Source of the DNA: Chionoecetes opilio | Lineage: Eukaryota > Arthropoda > Malacostraca > Decapoda > Majidae | Length of the DNA stretch: 64,000 bases | Assembly: GCA_016584305.1 (NCBI GenBank) | Contig: JACEEZ010018518.1 | Span: 5,001 to 69,000, forward strand | Direction of reading: 5' to 3' | In this document: positions 1 to 10,800 of the stretch, one piece after another | Layout of the letters: the number at the start of each line of letters is the position of its first letter | Position numbering within the stretch: position 1 is the first letter of the stretch | Position numbers and translations under genes: made by a program | Notes under the pieces: model-generated | The model's database searches: none | Seen by the model: only the letters and a program-made list of their open reading frames with translations | What the model was told of the DNA's origin: nothing

Positions 1-329
1 GGTCGACTTCTTGAATCAAAACGTATAGTTCATCATACAAGTTTGGCCGCGTTGGTGGTGGTGTCATTGTCTGACGGTACACACGCACACACAAGCTGTA
101 ACAGTCTCGCTACATTTGAAGTGTCTCTTTAAATTTATTTTTCGGGCTCCCTGACAGCTGAGAGCAACGTGATTGGCCAGATCATGCGAGGCGCTGCTCT
201 GTGATTGGTCAGCAGATTTTCCCCACACATCCCTAGAATATCCCTAATATTCCCCGCCCAGAGGCCACCGATCACCGTACGGGAGTGACGGCTCGGTACG
301 AGCATCAACCTCAGTCCACCCTCGTAAGG
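1..329. other. No gene seen at left edge
   Basis: Mixed-composition sequence with no convincing coding frame. The only structure noticed is an 11-bp inverted repeat (CCCTCGTAAGG and its complement) at about 319-370, leading into the LINE fragment to the right. Confidence 0.4.
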
Positions 330-1930
330 TTATTGTAGCCACACACTCATAAGTTGTCCCTTACGAGGGATTTTCGAGCATCCCTGCCCTGGCCTGTAAT
401 TTAATGGTTCTTCTTTGTCTCCTCCTTTGTGAATTGGCACAATATTTGCTCTTTTCCAATCAAGCGGGACTCTGCTCTCCTTGAGTGAACTCTCAATTAC
501 ACAATGTAATTTTCCTGCTAGTTGGTTACTGCACTCTTTCATTATCCAGTTTCGACACCTCATCTGACCCGGGCTTTCTCACATCTTGACTTTCCATTAG
601 CCTTTTTACTTCTATTACGTCTACTTTTATGTCTTCCATTATATTTTCTTTTGCTATTATATTTTTTGTTTTAAATTCACTTTCTCTTGTAAATACAGTC
701 TGTAAGCACTTATTCATCACCTCGGCCTGTTGTAATGCATCTTCATACACTATGCCTTCTACCTTCGGCTTATCTATTCCTTCCTTGTTTTTCATTTTTC
801 CATTTATATATCTATAGAAAAGTTTCGGTTCGTTCTTACATTTTTCTATTATATTTCTGTCAGTTACTTTCTTCTTCTCTTCGGATTCTTACATATTCAT
901 TTCTAGTTGTTTTGTACTTCTCCCAAAGGTTGATACCTCCTTTTTTCCTCCAACTATTCCATGTTTTTTCTCTTTCTAGTCTTGCTAATTCACATTTTCT
1001 GTTAAACCATTAATTTTTTTTCTTTTCTCTGATAACTATCCTTGGAACATAACTATTTATTCTTTCGGTGTAAATTCGGATGAACTCATCCCATTTTTTC
1101 TGGGTACTCCTTGTTGCATGGAAATTACTCCAGTCTGTCTCTCCGAAAAATGTTCTTAATCCGTCAAAGTCTGCTTTTCCATAATTGTATCTTCCTTTCT
1201 TGTGTTCTTCTCTTCTCCCCTCCTTTTTGCTATCATTTATTTCAAATTCAATAAGTACATGGTCGCTCTTTCCAAGTGGGCACTGATAATTTACTTTACT
1301 AATTACTTCCAGTTCTTTCGTCAATAGTAGGTCTAGTCTTGATGGTTCTTCGCTACCTCTGAATCTTGTGTTCTCTTTAATCCACTGAGTCATAATGTTA
1401 TTCATTACCAAATCCAACAATATACCACCCCATGAGTCTTCTCCTCCTTCAGTATACCATTCTTCCCAGCAAACTTCTTTGCAGTTAAAATCTCCCATCA
1501 AAATTATGTTCTCACTATTTTCCATCGTATTCTATAAACATTTGCCTGTGTCTCTTATCATGTCTCCGTACTCTTCTCTCCCCCAGTAATTTGTCTTAGG
1601 TGGAACGTATTAGAGTACTAAGTCTCTTATTCTTCCTTTTTTCATCACCAACTCTACCTTCAACACCTCGGCCATTCCTTCTCCTTTCTCCACATTCCCT
1701 ACTACCACATCCTTCCTTGTTAACACCATTACACCACCTCCCTTTTTCTGGTTTCTGTTTCGCCTCCATACATTATATTGACCCTCCCCAACTGGCACAT
1801 CCTCAGAATCAGTCAGCTTCGTTTCTACTAAACCCAATATGTCTGGTTTCTTGGCTCTCAGGTAATCGTTTATTTCTGTTAATGTTGACACTAGCCCATT
1901 TATATTTGTGTACGATACCTGCCATCCTTT
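330..1930 (-). pseudogene. CR1/Jockey-group LINE pol, 5' part (endonuclease to RT fingers), decayed
   Basis: Reading leftwards on the minus strand, the frame begins near 1928 with GWQVSYTNINGL and continues through KPDILGLVETKL (catalytic Glu of an APE-like endonuclease), ILMGDFNCKEVCWEE (1450-1525) and GKSDHVLIEFE (about 1250-1290). A linker follows at 526-795, then the RT finger segment VPLDWKRANIVPIHKGGD near 430-480. Such proteins nick target DNA and copy element RNA at the nick. The frame carries two stops between 1525 and 1625 and shifts between 330 and 560; RT palm and 3' end are missing, so this copy is dead. The family looks the same as the RT fragments at 5150, 56161 and 63417. Clade assignment is inferred from motif wording only. 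Confidence 0.8.
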
Positions 1931-1934
1931 TTCT

Positions 1935-2160
1935 TTGTGTGTGTGTGAGAGAGAGAGAGACAGACAGAGAGTGAGTGAGACAGACAGTGAGAGATTGAGA
2001 GAGAGACAGACAGTGAAAATGATAGTGAGAGAGAAAGAGACAGTGAGATTGAGAGAGACAGACAGTGAGATAGAGAGAGAGACAGACACAGTGAAATTGA
2101 GAGAGAGACAGACAGACAGTGAAATTGAGAGACAGAGAGAGAAAGAGAGAGAGAGAGAGT
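1935..2160. repeat. (GA)n / GAGACAGACAG low-complexity tract
   Basis: Impure GA-rich microsatellite with recurring GAGACAGACAGTGAGA units. It directly abuts the first recognisable residues of the LINE endonuclease. The long SLSLS/RERER reading frames across it are artefacts. Confidence 0.95.
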
Positions 2161-2337
2161 TGGGTGGTGAATGGTTTGTTATTCTTTGTTTTCTTTTCCT
2201 CCTCTTCCTTCCTTTCTTCTTTCTTCCTCCTTCTCTAAGTTGGAATTATCGCAGTTGCAAAATCTTAATTTTTTTCTTCGTTTTTTAATTTCTTCTACTG
2301 GTTTTTTGTCATCTTGTTGAGTTTTGCTACCTTTTTG

Positions 2338-2424
2338 GTGTGTGTGTGTGTGTGTGTGTGTGGTTTCTTGTTATCCTATGTAATATTGCCCTTGAGGTCT
2401 CTCTCTCTCTCTCTCTCTCTCTCT
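2338..2424. repeat. (GT)n and (CT)n microsatellites
   Basis: Pure GT run at about 2338-2362 and pure CT run at about 2398-2424, separated by ordinary sequence. Confidence 0.95.
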
Positions 2425-2500
2425 TAACACATACAGTAACCGCAGAAAGTGTCTGGAGCAGGTCCAACAGGCAAACACACAAGGACATTTTCCTTCAATT

Positions 2501-2773
2501 TCAATTTCCTTCAATCAAGCCTGTGGCTTTTGTAGTCTTGCATGGGCGGCCTACAACTTGAGAGGTGGCTGGTATTATGCCTGCAGATAGGCCACTCGCT
2601 TGCTTGATCAAGGCAAAAAAGGCTGCTTCAGTACGGTCCATTCTTTCACTAATTTCCTTCATAGACACCTTTTCCTCACGTAAGGCGAGAATACGCGCCG
2701 TCTCCTCTCTAGTAAACCTCTTATTTACCATCCTGAGTGCTTGTCTGAGGTTTGGGAGACAAAATAACGGCAA
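2501..2773 (-). pseudogene. Tc1/mariner-like transposase N-terminal DNA-binding fragment
   Basis: The likely original start is the ATG at 2731-2729 (MVNKRFTREETARIL). It gives a helix-turn-helix-like segment (ETARILALREEKVSMKEISE, then RMDRTEAAFFALIKQ) followed by VVGRPCKTTKAT. The GRPxKTT string resembles the GRPR-like AT-hook linker between the two DNA-binding subdomains of Tc1-like transposases. No DDE/DDD catalytic part follows on either side, so this is a terminal fragment. Upstream residues 2732-2773 are probably not part of the protein. An unrelated HTH protein fragment cannot be excluded. Confidence 0.5.
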
Positions 2774-3064
2774 GAACGAAGCCAGTCAAGGAGGTGGCAG
2801 AGGTGAGCCAAGAACATGCTCCTTCCCCAACCATGCCTGGGGCAGCACTACCGGTAAACTGGCTAGGCAGCTACTTATAGTCATACTGAGCTGCCTGGCA
2901 TACGATATAACCGTTACACAAACCAATAGGCTGCTGAGCGCGGGATGTAGCAAGAGCTTTGTCATTACGCTTTACGGGGCCCTGCTCCAGACACTTTCCC
3001 GGTTACTGTACATGGTTATCAAATACCTTAATTTTGTTTCATCTTAACTACAAACTAACCAACT

Positions 3065-3252
3065 TTTTACACTCCTCTCTATCTCTCTCCCTCCTTCCCT
3101 CTCTCCCTTTCCCACACACCCTCTCTCTCTCCCTTCCCTCCTCTCTCACACTTTCTCACTCCCTCCTTCCTTCCCTCTCTCCCTCCCTTTCCCTCCATCC
3201 TTCCCTACTTCCTTCTCTCTCTCACACTCTCTCTCTCTCTCTCTCTCTCTCA
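3065..3252. repeat. CT-rich tract (CTCCCTCCTTCC / (CT)n)
   Basis: Pyrimidine-rich run ending in a pure (CT)n block at 3226-3252. It accounts for the SLSLS/LPSLS reading frames here. Confidence 0.95.
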
Positions 3253-3259
3253 TGCCAGG

Positions 3260-4250
3260 GTCAGCATTTCTCAGGTGGCAGCCCTAAAATATACATACTA
3301 GGGAAACCACTAGTGTTTTGGGGTAACCTAACTGCCCTAATGATCTACCTGGTAATTAGACTCCACTCTGCTTACCGGGTTCAACGAGGCAATTTAACAC
3401 ACAAACAAGGTACTCTCGGGTGAGATAGGGGTGTAACGTACTACTAGTGGAATAATATTCACTAAAAATCAGGTTAACAATTATATTGAAAATTATTGGC
3501 AGCAAAATATACCCCAGGTACAGAGTTACCTTGGTGATTATTTTGAATCAGGTACGAAATCGTGGAGGGCCACAATTCACCATTTTCCAAAGGGGTACGA
3601 TCTGTACAGATCACCCCCACCGTGGGGGTGATCTGTACAAGGCATGGGGGTGATCCATACAGCATATATCGTAACAAAAATGTGTACTTACACGGTAAAA
3701 AAGATTATTCCGTAATAAATTTATTCAAGAAGAATACACACTTACATACACAGACTTGTTTATCTTTTAACTAGCAAATAAACACATATTTATAACTTAA
3801 ATTGTTTCCATAACTTGTCCAATCCAAAAAAACTACAGTGGATTTGCAAGCTCACAAAGTCCCACATTTATAATAAGACTGAAAGACACCTGTTCTGGCC
3901 GTTCTGTGTACCTCATATTGAATTTCTTGACACTTATTGAATTTCACAAATCTAGCTAGCCTCTTAGTTTGAGCTCTCACAGGTTCACCAAGGACCCCTT
4001 TCACCATATGCCTATTAACCTTGGTGACATCTTTAATTTCAGGAAAGTAGAATGTGTCATAAAAACCTACTTTGGAGCTCATTCTCAGGAAGGAAATATT
4101 GTATTCAGAATTGTCCTCAAGATTTAATACTGCAACGAAACGAGGGGGGGGTCATCCACTACCCTCAACTTTGTCACCCACTACCGGCTCGGGGCTATGG
4201 AGGGGACGGGAAGGACTGAAGGGAAACCCTTTAGTGCTGTGCATGGCTTT
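3260..4250. other. No recognisable gene; small minus-strand frame at 3852-4082
   Basis: AT-moderate sequence. A 76-codon minus-strand frame (3852-4082) starts MSSKVGFYDTFYFPE and shows no motif I recognise; chance or a decayed exon are both possible. The perfect hairpin at 3603-3639 lies in this stretch. Confidence 0.4.
3603..3639. repeat. Perfect 18-bp inverted repeat with 1-nt centre
   Basis: TGTACAGATCACCCCCAC (3603-3620), one C (3621), then the exact complement 3622-3639. A half-copy follows at about 3643-3660 (CATGGGGGTGATCCATAC). Confidence 0.9.
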
Positions 4251-4256
4251 TATTTA

Positions 4257-4815
4257 CACAATTGAGTCACTGTCTCACACTGGGGCACGCCCACTACACA
4301 ATTGAGTCACTGTCTCACACTGGGGCACGCCCACTACACAATTGAGTCACTGTCTCACACTGGGGCACGCCCACTACACAATTGAGTCACTGTCTCACAC
4401 TGGGGCACGCCCACTACACAATTGAGTCACTGTCTCACACTGGGGCACGCCCACTACACAATTGAGTCACTGTCTCACACTGGGGCACGCCCACTACACA
4501 ATTGAGTCACTGTCTCACACTGGGGCACGCCCACTACACAATTGAGTCACTGTCTCACACTGGGGCACGCCCACTACACAATTGAGTCACTGTCTCTCAC
4601 ACGGGGCACGCCCACTACACAATTGAGTCACTGTCTCTCACACGGGGCACGCCCACTACACAATTGAGTCACTGTCTCTCACACGGGGCACGCCCACTAC
4701 ACAATTGAGTCAGTCTCTCACACGGGGCATGCCCACTACACAACTGAGTCAGTCTCTCACACGGGGCACGCCCACTACACAACTGAGTCAGTCTCTCACA
4801 CGGGGCACGCCCATG
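4257..4815. repeat. 40-bp minisatellite, about 14 units
   Basis: Unit begins ATTGAGTCACTGTCTCACAC and continues with TGGGGCACGCCCACTACACA. The first eight or so units are exactly 40 bp and nearly invariant; later units are 41 bp and then 39 bp, with CTCTCACACGGGGCACG, so the array is homogenised on its left and diverged on its right. Confidence 0.95.
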
Positions 4816-4819
4816 GGCA

Positions 4820-5140
4820 TCAACTGGCTCGCACGTGTGCAGTCACTGTCACTGGGATGTCAAGGGGGGCTCCTCAGGGCACTCTCTAGGCCGTCCAGCT
4901 GTCCAGTAATCCCGGTGAAGACGAGCTACGTGTGTTGTGTTTTCCCCGTGAAGGTAAGAGGAGACTGAGCGAACATTTGTAGACAAGGAAGAGATATGAG
5001 AACGTGATGGACTTGCCTCGCCCCAAGTGTATACAAAATTTGTCGAGTGAATGTACATCATCATAAATTGTATGTTCATATTTCTGATGTCCGATAAATT
5101 GTATGTTTTCAGGGCCACCTATTTATAAATGTGACAAGTC
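4820..5140. other. Spacer with no gene seen
   Basis: Sequence between the 40-bp array and the LINE fragment. No sustained coding signal; a short direct repeat of AAATTGTATGTT occurs at about 5065-5108. Confidence 0.4.
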
Positions 5141-5149
5141 TTCGGTAAG

Positions 5150-5899
5150 ACAAAGGAGGTGTGAAAGGTGGTGTGCTGAAATGGATCCAAGATGACTTGA
5201 AGGCGAGAAAGATGAGAACAGTGATAAAGGCTCAACCCTCAGAGTGGTGCAGAGCAATAAGTGGAGTTCCTCAAGGGTCAGTGCTGGCACCAGTGATGTT
5301 CATGGTCTATGTCAATGGTAGGCTGGAAGGAAGAGATAGCTATGTAAGGTGATTCACGGATGATGCCAAGTTGCTGAGAAAAGTGAAAAATGAGGAAGAT
5401 TGTAATCAGCTACAAACAGACCTTGGTAAGATGTCAGACTGGAGTCAAAGGTGGGGAATGGTTAAGTTTAATGCAGGGAAATGTAAAGTGATGGAATTCG
5501 GTAAGAGTACAAGGAGACAAACAGGGAATTACCGAATGGGAAATGAGTCTATTAGAAAAACGAAGGAAGAAAAAGACCTGGGAGTCGATCACTAACAACC
5601 TTACACCAGAGAGGCACAGCAATAACATCACCGGTGAGACATGTAACCTCTTGAGGAATATAAGAGTGGTGGTTGCTTATTTGGACGAGAAGATGGTGAA
5701 AAAGGTGATTGTATCAATGATGCGACCAAGGTTGGAATACGCAGCAGTGGTTTGGTCACCGCCTGGAAAGAAAGACAGAAAGAATACAGAGGGCGGCAAC
5801 GAAGATGGTCCCAAGTTTGTAAGATTTGTCATACGAGGAAAGACTTTTCAAAGCAAGCTGGATAATTGTAGTTTTGGAGACGGGACAGTAGGAGCTTAG
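5150..5899 (+). pseudogene. CR1/Jockey-group LINE RT fragment (palm to C-terminus)
   Basis: Plus-strand frames joined by shifts and stops read KGGVLKWIQDDL, AISGVPQGSVLAPVMFMVYV (RT motif), FTDDAKLLRKVKNEEDC (the catalytic F-A-D-D box, here F-T-D-D, preceded by an in-frame TGA at 5350-5352), WSQRWGMVKFNAGKCKVMEF and IVSMMRPRLEYAAVVWSP. The frame ends with FQSKLDNCSFGDGTVGA and stop at 5899. The changed FADD box, the stop and a frame change near 5590 show an inactive copy. Its 3' end lies against the 73-bp minisatellite of the ZNF duplication. Same family as 56161-56933 and 63417-64000. Confidence 0.85.
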
Positions 5900-5939
5900 T
5901 TCTTTCCCTGAATGTTACAACTAGCTAGATACATGTGGC

Positions 5940-6745
5940 ACACTGCCCACCACCACCACCCATTGCCACACAGGACACGCTCCCACAGGCATGGGTACAA
6001 CCACACTTGTTGACACGACACACCACCACCCATTGCCACACACGACACACTCCACAGGCATGGTACAATCACACTTGTCCACACAACACACACACCACCC
6101 ATTGCCACACACGACACACTCCCACAGGCACGGGTACAACCACACTTGTCCACACAACACACCACCACCACCCATTGCCACACACGACACACTCCCACAG
6201 GCATGGGTACAACCACACTTGTCCACACAACACACCACCACCACCCATTGCCACACACGACACACTCCCACGGGCACGGGTACAACCACACTTGTCCACA
6301 CAACACACCACCACCACCCATTGCCACACTCGACACACTCCCACAGGCATGGGTACAACCACACTTGTCCACACAACACACCACCACCACCCATTGCCAC
6401 ACACGACACACTCCCACAGGCATGGGTACAACCACACTTGTCCACACAACACACCACCACCACCCATTGCCACACACGACACACTCCCACAGGCATGGGT
6501 ACAACCACACTTGTCCACACAACACACCACCACCACCCATTGCCACACACGACACACTCCCACAGGCATGGGTACAACCACACTTGTCCACACAACACAC
6601 CACCACCACCCATTGCCACACTCGACACACTCCCACAGGCATGGGTACAACCACACTTGTCCACACAACACACCACCACCACCCATTGCCACACTTGACA
6701 CACTCCCACAGGCATGGGTACAACCACACTTGTCCACACAACGCA
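5940..6745. repeat. 73-bp minisatellite, about 11 units
   Basis: Unit contains CCCACAGGCATGGGTACAAC, CACACTTGTCCACACAACAC and CACCACCACCCATTGCCACA. Period measured from successive CCCACAG starts (6121, 6194) is 73. Because 73 is not divisible by three, each frame cycles every three units and open frames arise in several frames on both strands; none is a credible gene. The array ends a few bases beyond the stop codon of the adjacent ZNF gene. Confidence 0.95.
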
Positions 6746-6750
6746 CCACC

Positions 6751-7467
6751 TCAAAAGTGGATCTTCATGTGCTTGGCAATTTCACCCTTTGTATAGAAAC
6801 ACTTGCTACAAATATCACACTTGAATTTCCTATAGCCAGTGTGTCTCAGGGTGTGTTCATTGAGATGAGAGCTTTGAGTGAATTTTTTCCCACACTCTAG
6901 ACATTCATAATCCTTAACACCACTGTGTGTCAGGGTGTGTCTGGTGAGACTACTCTTTTGAGTGAATCTTTCCCCACACTCTAGACATTCATAATTTCTA
7001 ACACCACTGTGTGTCAGGGTGTGCCTGGTTAGGTGACTCTTTTCAGTAAATCTTTTCCCACACTTTAAACATTTAAATTTTCTAACACCACTGTGTATCA
7101 GGGTGTGTCTGGTGAGGTCACCCTTTGTAGTAATTTTTTTCCCACACTCCAGACATTCATAATTTCTAACACCACTGTGTGTCAGGGTGTGTCTGGTGAG
7201 GTGATCCTTTGTAGTAAATCTTTTCCCACACTCTAAACATTTATATTTTCTAACACCACTGTGGGTCAGGGAATGTCTATCGAGCTCACTCTTGCATCTG
7301 AATGATAGACCACACTGTTGGCACTCCAATTTGTTCTCTCCTTTGTAGCCTGAGCTGCCTGCCTCCAGGTGATTCTTGCCATCACAGCTGTGCCTCCCCA
7401 CACCTGAGGCAGACTGCTCCTGCTGCTCCCGGCCACTCATGCTGCTGCCCAGCCCCACAGCCTCCAT
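6751..7467 (-). CDS. C2H2 zinc-finger protein, 7 fingers (copy 1)
   Basis: Intronless 238-codon frame beginning MEAVGLGSSMSG. A 50-residue Ser/Gly/Glu-rich leader precedes seven tandem C2H2 fingers from ECQQCGLSF to KCDICSKCF...HMKIH, ending HF-stop. Fingers have the pattern CxxC-12-HxxxH at 28-residue spacing (84 bp). Linkers read HSGVRKY/HSGVRNY instead of the common TGEKPY. Finger 3 has Ile (CGKKITTK) where the conserved Phe normally sits. Family role: sequence-specific nuclear DNA binding; target unknown. The frame stays open upstream of the ATG back to a TGA near 7577, with AG acceptor-like sites, so a 5' exon is possible. Paralogue at 14193-15077. No KRAB, BTB or ZAD domain is visible. 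Confidence 0.85.
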   Translation of the reverse strand: MEAVGLGSSMSGREQQEQSASGVGRHSCDGKNHLEAGSSGYKGENKLECQQCGLSFRCKSELDRHSLTHSGVRKYKCLECGKRFTTKDHLTRHTLTHSGVRNYECLECGKKITTKGDLTRHTLIHSGVRKFKCLKCGKRFTEKSHLTRHTLTHSGVRNYECLECGERFTQKSSLTRHTLTHSGVKDYECLECGKKFTQSSHLNEHTLRHTGYRKFKCDICSKCFYTKGEIAKHMKIHF

Positions 7468-8302
7468 CGCAGCAATACTAGCACCAGCACACTCGGCAGC
7501 CAGTCCTGCGGGAACCCTCGGGGATACCAGAACAAGCCCCTTTATTGCCGAGCGGAGCTGCCAGCTTCGCCTCTGACCTCAGCACCTGCAACAGTGGTGA
7601 CAGTCACAACTCAGAAAATGACACACTGCCCTAACACTGGTACACCCTGCAGGGCCGACACCTTTCTTCCCCCTCCCTTGTCAAGGCTTCCACTGCCTCC
7701 TCCTCTGTGGCTCCCTCATCATTTCTTATGTAGGACACCAGCCCTGTCCTGACATGAGAGGGACCAATTCCTGCACCAGGGAGAACAGAACAAGAAACAG
7801 CTTCTCACCTCCACCTCCACTTGGTCTTGACACTTTACTGTCACCTCCACACAAACCTTCACTGCTTGGCCTGTCCTTCCACCAACAGGCCAACAACCTT
7901 CCAGCAAGGAAGGAAAATACCCTTCAGTGTGAGATGGTGTCCCCGTGTGGAACTTTAGGCCTGATTCTTTAGTGCTAATAACTGATGTCACCTGATACAA
8001 GGGGGGCCTTGCAGCACTAAAGGCTCAAGGAATACCTACTGTATATTGCATAACCATTGAAACACAGAGGGAATACAGATCAATCTCCCAGATACAAATA
8101 GACAGGTTGTACCGAGTCAGCTCGTAAACCTCATTCCCACGTACTGAGGGAAATAACAAGGGGATTAGGGATCAACGCGTCCCTGCCCTGTTTGACGCAG
8201 CCTCTCACTTATACGAGGACCAAATTATTTTATTCTGGCAAGTTTTGGTGCGTTTTGTATTAATCTGTTACTCATTTTTGTTGCAAATTACAAAGGAAAA
8301 AA
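7468..8302 (-). other. Upstream/5'UTR region of ZNF copy 1
   Basis: Near-identical to 15078-15912. In minus orientation it contains candidate 3' splice sites just above the ORF (CACTGTTGCAG at about 7592, CTGAGGTCAG at about 7577), consistent with a spliced 5' leader. No independent coding exon could be defended in the small frames of this stretch. Confidence 0.5.
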
Positions 8303-8865
8303 ACCGAATGATTTGCGACAGAAACGACAGGAGAGTATTGGCTACTATCCAATGCAGACCCCATGAGGCATCGTTTTTCGCAAATATCTTCTCAACAAAC
8401 AGTCGGATCAAAATGACAGTTTTGCACAGCTTGTCTGACACCGTCCCCTAATTTATGGCAGTAGAGTGCATTGCCAAGTGTGTTTAATGAGGGAGTTTAC
8501 TCTTGACTTTTACGGCAAAGCTGGCAAGAGCCGCGTAGACATTCGGACAGTGGAAGGTTTGAGGTGACGTACTTGTGACGTGTATCAAGCTCCTTGCCTT
8601 CCCCCCCCCCGTACCTCCATACCCACCCCCACCACCTTTGAGGGGGAAGGTTGTACCCCACCTTTCCCCTCACTCTCTCTCTCTCTCTCTGCCACTTGCG
8701 TTGTACATGAGATAATACGCCATGCACATATTACTTGTCTATAATGGCAGATAACCCGAAAGTATATGCTATGTATGGTAGGGTGTTTATCACACGACAG
8801 TGATACCTGTTCCAGCATAATTGGCTGTTGCTTAAGTGCTGTCTGAGTTTTGTTGGGTAATTACA
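8303..8865. other. No gene seen
   Basis: Contains a diverged TTTGCGACAGAAACGA-type repeat at 8270-8335 (also near 15890-15950 and 17940-17990), a C-run at 8604 and a short (CT)n at 8675. The small frames show no recognisable motif. Confidence 0.4.
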
Positions 8866-9062
8866 CTACCCTCCCGAGTATCGCGCTTGCTTTCTTCCGG
8901 AGGCATAGCGTGAGACTCGCGGATCGCGAAACTCGGGTATTAAAAACACTGTAAAAATGCTTATTTATTTGGTGTGTGCGTGTGCGTGTGTCTACAGCGC
9001 CGTTAGGCAGTGACCTCCAAGGGTGGGATGGTAGGCCCTGGAGGTTAACTTGAGGGCTGTGT
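8866..9062. repeat. Dispersed CTCCCGAGT element end plus inverted SINE tail
   Basis: 8869-8965 (CCCTCCCGAGTATCGCGCTT...) matches 18030-18130, and a related inverted form is at about 19375-19445, suggesting the ends of a TIR element family. 8995-9062 is the reverse complement of the SINE tail seen at 19255-19315 and 51430-51480. Confidence 0.6.
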
Positions 9063-9064
9063 AC

Positions 9065-9480
9065 CTACCGTATTTTACAGCTTATAAGACTCGCTTTTTC
9101 CCCAAAAAAATATCCTGAAAATGCCCCCAAGCCCCTGTCCACCCAGCAGTGAATGGGTACTGGGTGTTAGCCGGGTTTGTGACCCGCTTCCCGGGGTGGT
9201 GGCTTCAGCCAACACTACGTAGAGAAGAGGAGGGAGGAGAGGAGCTTGAGATTGAGCTTAAGTTGGGAGTCACCCAGCGGATGCTGTTTTGGTCTGAGTG
9301 AGTGAGCCTGACACATATCTTGTCAGCTGATGGTTGTGTGACAGTGTTATACGACAATAACACTGTCACAATGCCTTCCTCTCTTCTCTCCTGTCTCCTC
9401 CAGTACCTCCAGAAACCACAGTACCACACACGTCATGGTTAATCACTTATAAAGGAGTATTTTGTGGTAAATAGTAAGGT
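9065..9480. repeat. Composite dispersed repeat (matches 18150-18400 and 19005-19165)
   Basis: Starts with CGTATTTTACAGCTTATAAG, also at 18151 and, with GACGCAC, at 49545. Includes the SINE-like tail CCCAGCAGTGAATGGGTAC (9138-9235) and a perfect 14-bp hairpin at 9337-9370 (TGTGACAGTGTTAT, 6-nt loop, complement), which recurs at 19024-19057. Confidence 0.7.
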
Positions 9481-9652
9481 AAGGTGCTACTTATTTGAGG
9501 TGTTACCTATCTTATGCTACCGGCTGTTCCTGTAGAGAAAAACACAAAACAAATGAAAAAAAACAAAGCAAAACAACATACAGCTATACTAAGCCTATTA
9601 TAATACTATACTAAGCAGGAAGGAAGGAAGACGTGTCCCGTACGTCTCTTAT

Positions 9653-9905
9653 GGGAGGCGGTAGCAGAGTGGTTAGCGTCAAGATATATGTCAAGCTCGA
9701 GCACGAGCTTGACAGACGACCTACAAAGTGATACTAAGCAGAAAAGGTCACAAGAAGAAGTCTCCGAGTGGCGTTCTCGGTGATCCGAGTTCGATCCTTG
9801 ATGAGGGCTGTAAAATCCACTTAAAATCTTTCTCTGCACTGTTGAGTGGCCTAAGAACACCCACATGCTGCCCATTAGCTCTACCTTCGATTGCGAGTGC
9901 ATCGG
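9653..9905 (+). mobile_element. tRNA-derived SINE, family S1 (with internal 80-bp insertion)
   Basis: Has an A-box-like GGTAGCAGAGTGGTTAGCGTC and B-box-like GAGTTCGATCC, followed by a tail shared with 51250-51340 (TCGAGTGGCCTAAGAACACC in the better copy). About 80 bp, including a 10-bp-arm hairpin GTCAAGCTCG/CGAGCTTGAC, is inserted between the two boxes relative to the 51172 copy. Not a functional tRNA: no foldable acceptor stem or anticodon arm is intact. Confidence 0.7.
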
Positions 9906-9906
9906 A

Positions 9907-9908
<2 letters not shown>

Positions 9909-9987
<79 letters not shown>
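9909..9987. repeat. (AT)n microsatellite
   Basis: Pure AT run of about 78 bp truncating the SINE on its right. Confidence 0.98.
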
Positions 9988-9991
<4 letters not shown>

Positions 9992-10082
9992 AAACCCTTC
10001 ATGCTCGCGGGGGTTAGGGAACAGAGACACCCGCGAGTATCGTAAATCCGCAAGCATGACATTAGTCATTCATTTACCCCAT

Positions 10083-10115
<33 letters not shown>

Positions 10116-10800
10116 CCCCATCACAAGGAACTGGCCAAGAGCACAACAAAAATGGGTAACACAAAGCCCGCTTAGTTGCCAGTCCCTATAAAGAAGACAG
10201 TAAGAGAATAAAATAAAAACAGAGGGGTGAGCCAATTTAGTTCGGGAGGTGTCTTGTTACTCTTCTTTTGAAAAGATTTAAGTCATGGGAAAGTGGAAAA
10301 ATAGAAACAGGAAGAGAGTTCCAGAGTTTACCAGTGAAAGGGATGAAAGAGTAAAGATACTGATTAACTCTTGCATTAGGAAGATGGACAGAATAGGGAT
10401 GAGAATGAGTAGAAAGTCTTGTGCAGCGAGGCCGCGGGAGTGGGGGAGGCATGCAGTTAGCAAGTTCGTGAGCATGAAAATAACGGTAGAAGAGAGCAAG
10501 AGAAGCAACATTGCGGCGGTGATTTAAAGATTGAAGACAGACAGTCAGTCAGAGGAGAGGAGTTGATGAGACGAAAAGCTTTTGACTCAACCCTGTTTAG
10601 AAGAGCTGTATGAGTGGATCCTCCCCAAACATGTGAGACATACTCCATACATGGGCGGATAAGGCCCCTGTAGAGAGCAAGCAATTGGGAGGGAGAAAAA
10701 AAAAGGAAAAAAAAAAGAAGAAAAAAAGAAAAAAAAAAAGTTGAAACCCCGCGAGTAATCAAATCCGCGAGCCTGAAACCCGCGAGTATGAAGGGTTTAG

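Larger units (their letters stand above)
5925..8302. repeat. Segmental duplication, copy 1 (minisatellite + ZNF gene + upstream DNA)
   Basis: Sequence from CTAGATACATGTGGCAC (5925) to about 8302 matches 13798-15912 in direct orientation at a constant offset of 7610 over the gene and its upstream region. By eye, fewer than ten differences were seen over the roughly 1 kb upstream of finger 1, so the event looks recent. The copies differ in minisatellite unit number and in two zinc fingers. Left flank is the end of a LINE; past 8302 homology continues only in a diverged short repeat. Confidence 0.9.

Noticed and set aside
4257..4815. Repeats resembling a CRISPR array
   Set aside because: Contiguous 40-bp units without spacers.
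5896..6900. Long overlapping ORFs on both strands (up to 321 codons)
   Set aside because: They are readings of the 73-bp minisatellite; the period shifts frame every unit and gives repetitive products in all frames.
9728..10175. ORFs with YIYIYI runs
   Set aside because: (AT)n microsatellite read-through.
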